From contig NZ_GL987994.1 of assembly GCF_000158195.2 (NCBI RefSeq), positions 306,343-370,342 of the forward strand: 64,000 nt of DNA, given 5' to 3'. Shown in pieces: positions 63,646 to 64,000 of the stretch; the first letter of the stretch is position 1; every line of letters begins with the position of its first letter. The notes below the pieces were generated by a model. It was not told where the DNA came from and made no database searches. It saw nothing but the letters and a program-made list of their open reading frames with translations. A program made the translations under genes and the position numbers. Source of the stretch: Fusobacterium mortiferum ATCC 9817 (GTDB lineage: Bacteria; Fusobacteriota; Fusobacteriia; Fusobacteriales; Fusobacteriaceae).

Positions 63646-64000
63646 ATGAGATTAGATGTAAGATATGCAAATCATCCAGAGGATTCAAAACACTATACAA
63701 CAGAAGAGTTAAGAAAGCATTACTTAATAGAAAAGGTATTTATAGAAGATGAGGTAAACTTAGTTTATTCTCATGTAGATAGAGTAATAGCTGGAGGAAT
63801 AACTCCAGTAAAAGAGAGTTTAAAATTAGAAGGGTGCAAAGAACTTGGTTCAGAATATTTCTTAGAGAGAAGAGAGCTAGGAGTAATAAATATTGGTGGA
63901 AATGGTAAGATTACTATTGATGGAAAAGTTTATGAAGTAAAATCAAGAGAGGGATTATATGTAGGAATGGGATCAAAAGAGTTGATCTTTACTTCTGATG
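63646..64000 (+). CDS. kduI: 5-keto-4-deoxyuronate isomerase, 3' end outside window
   Basis: The frame runs from ATG 63646 to the window edge, about 118 residues. RLDVRYANHPEDSKHYTTEE, then VFIEDEVNLVYSHVDRVIAGG and YFLERRELGVINIGGNGKI match KduI by eye. KduI isomerises 5-keto-4-deoxyuronate, the product arising after GH105, to 2,5-diketo-3-deoxygluconate. The metal-binding His/Glu part lies beyond the window. It begins one base after the GH28 stop, so it belongs to the same operon. KduD would be expected downstream. Confidence 0.92.
   Translation, partial: MRLDVRYANHPEDSKHYTTEELRKHYLIEKVFIEDEVNLVYSHVDRVIAGGITPVKESLKLEGCKELGSEYFLERRELGVINIGGNGKITIDGKVYEVKSREGLYVGMGSKELIFTSD

Overview
The window is low-GC DNA with the gene content of a diderm, most likely a Fusobacterium. 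LPS-export genes (lptA-like, lptB, lptF/lptG) occur with lipoproteins and an OmpG-type porin, so there is an outer membrane. Codon use is AT-rich (AGA, ATA, TTA), and the peptide importer, TAXI-TRAP and cystine-type transporters suit an amino-acid fermenter. The genus is inferred from overall look, not from a database match. No tRNA, rRNA, CRISPR array, transposase or phage gene was seen.

1-18 kb is a dense, almost entirely + strand housekeeping stretch: lptA-like (cut by the window edge), lptB, alaS, ruvX, secD, secF, alr, an rlmI-like methyltransferase, cvpA-like, lptF, lptG, an M16 protease, dut, rodA, an rluD-type pseudouridine synthase and an NCS2 purine permease. 18-24 kb is a complete dipeptide/oligopeptide ABC importer operon (SBP, B, C, D, F). 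24-32 kb holds a TcyP-like symporter with an FAD disulfide reductase (minus), a two-domain nucleoside kinase (plus), and a TAXI-TRAP transporter operon with its DUF1850 partner (minus). 32-43 kb holds recJ and a degenerate Slt-like protein (minus), then mutL, rlmH, DUF1292, DUF1934, a TPR lipoprotein and lysS (plus). 43-45 kb has an lrgAB pair and a Crp/Fnr-family regulator.

45-64 kb is the distinctive part: a pectin/oligogalacturonide utilisation locus. The minus-strand arm (56656 down to 48084) encodes two paralogous sugar-binding proteins, a periplasmic PL2 pectate lyase, a TIM-barrel protein, an MsmK/UgpC ATPase, a secreted alpha/beta hydrolase (probable esterase) and an outer-membrane porin. 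The plus-strand arm (59140 to beyond the end) encodes GH105, two ABC permeases, GH28 and kduI (cut by the window end). A GntR/FCD regulator lies between the arms, with a MATE transporter. Further left, eda-kdgK complete the 2-keto-3-deoxygluconate branch, divergent from an AEC transporter. The inferred flow is: porin, periplasmic trimming by PL2 and esterase, ABC import, cytoplasmic GH105 and GH28, KduI, (KduD not in window), KdgK, Eda, then pyruvate and glyceraldehyde-3-phosphate.

The sequence also shows regulatory structure: a CTAGGATAC-containing dyad at the promoters of both pectin arms, paired FNR-geometry dyads between eda and the AEC gene, and a family of three long nested hairpin repeats (after lptB, secF and lysS). 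The repeats' cores match across copies while their arms differ but still pair, including compensatory changes. A promoter-plus-terminator unit near 32.1 kb may be a small RNA.
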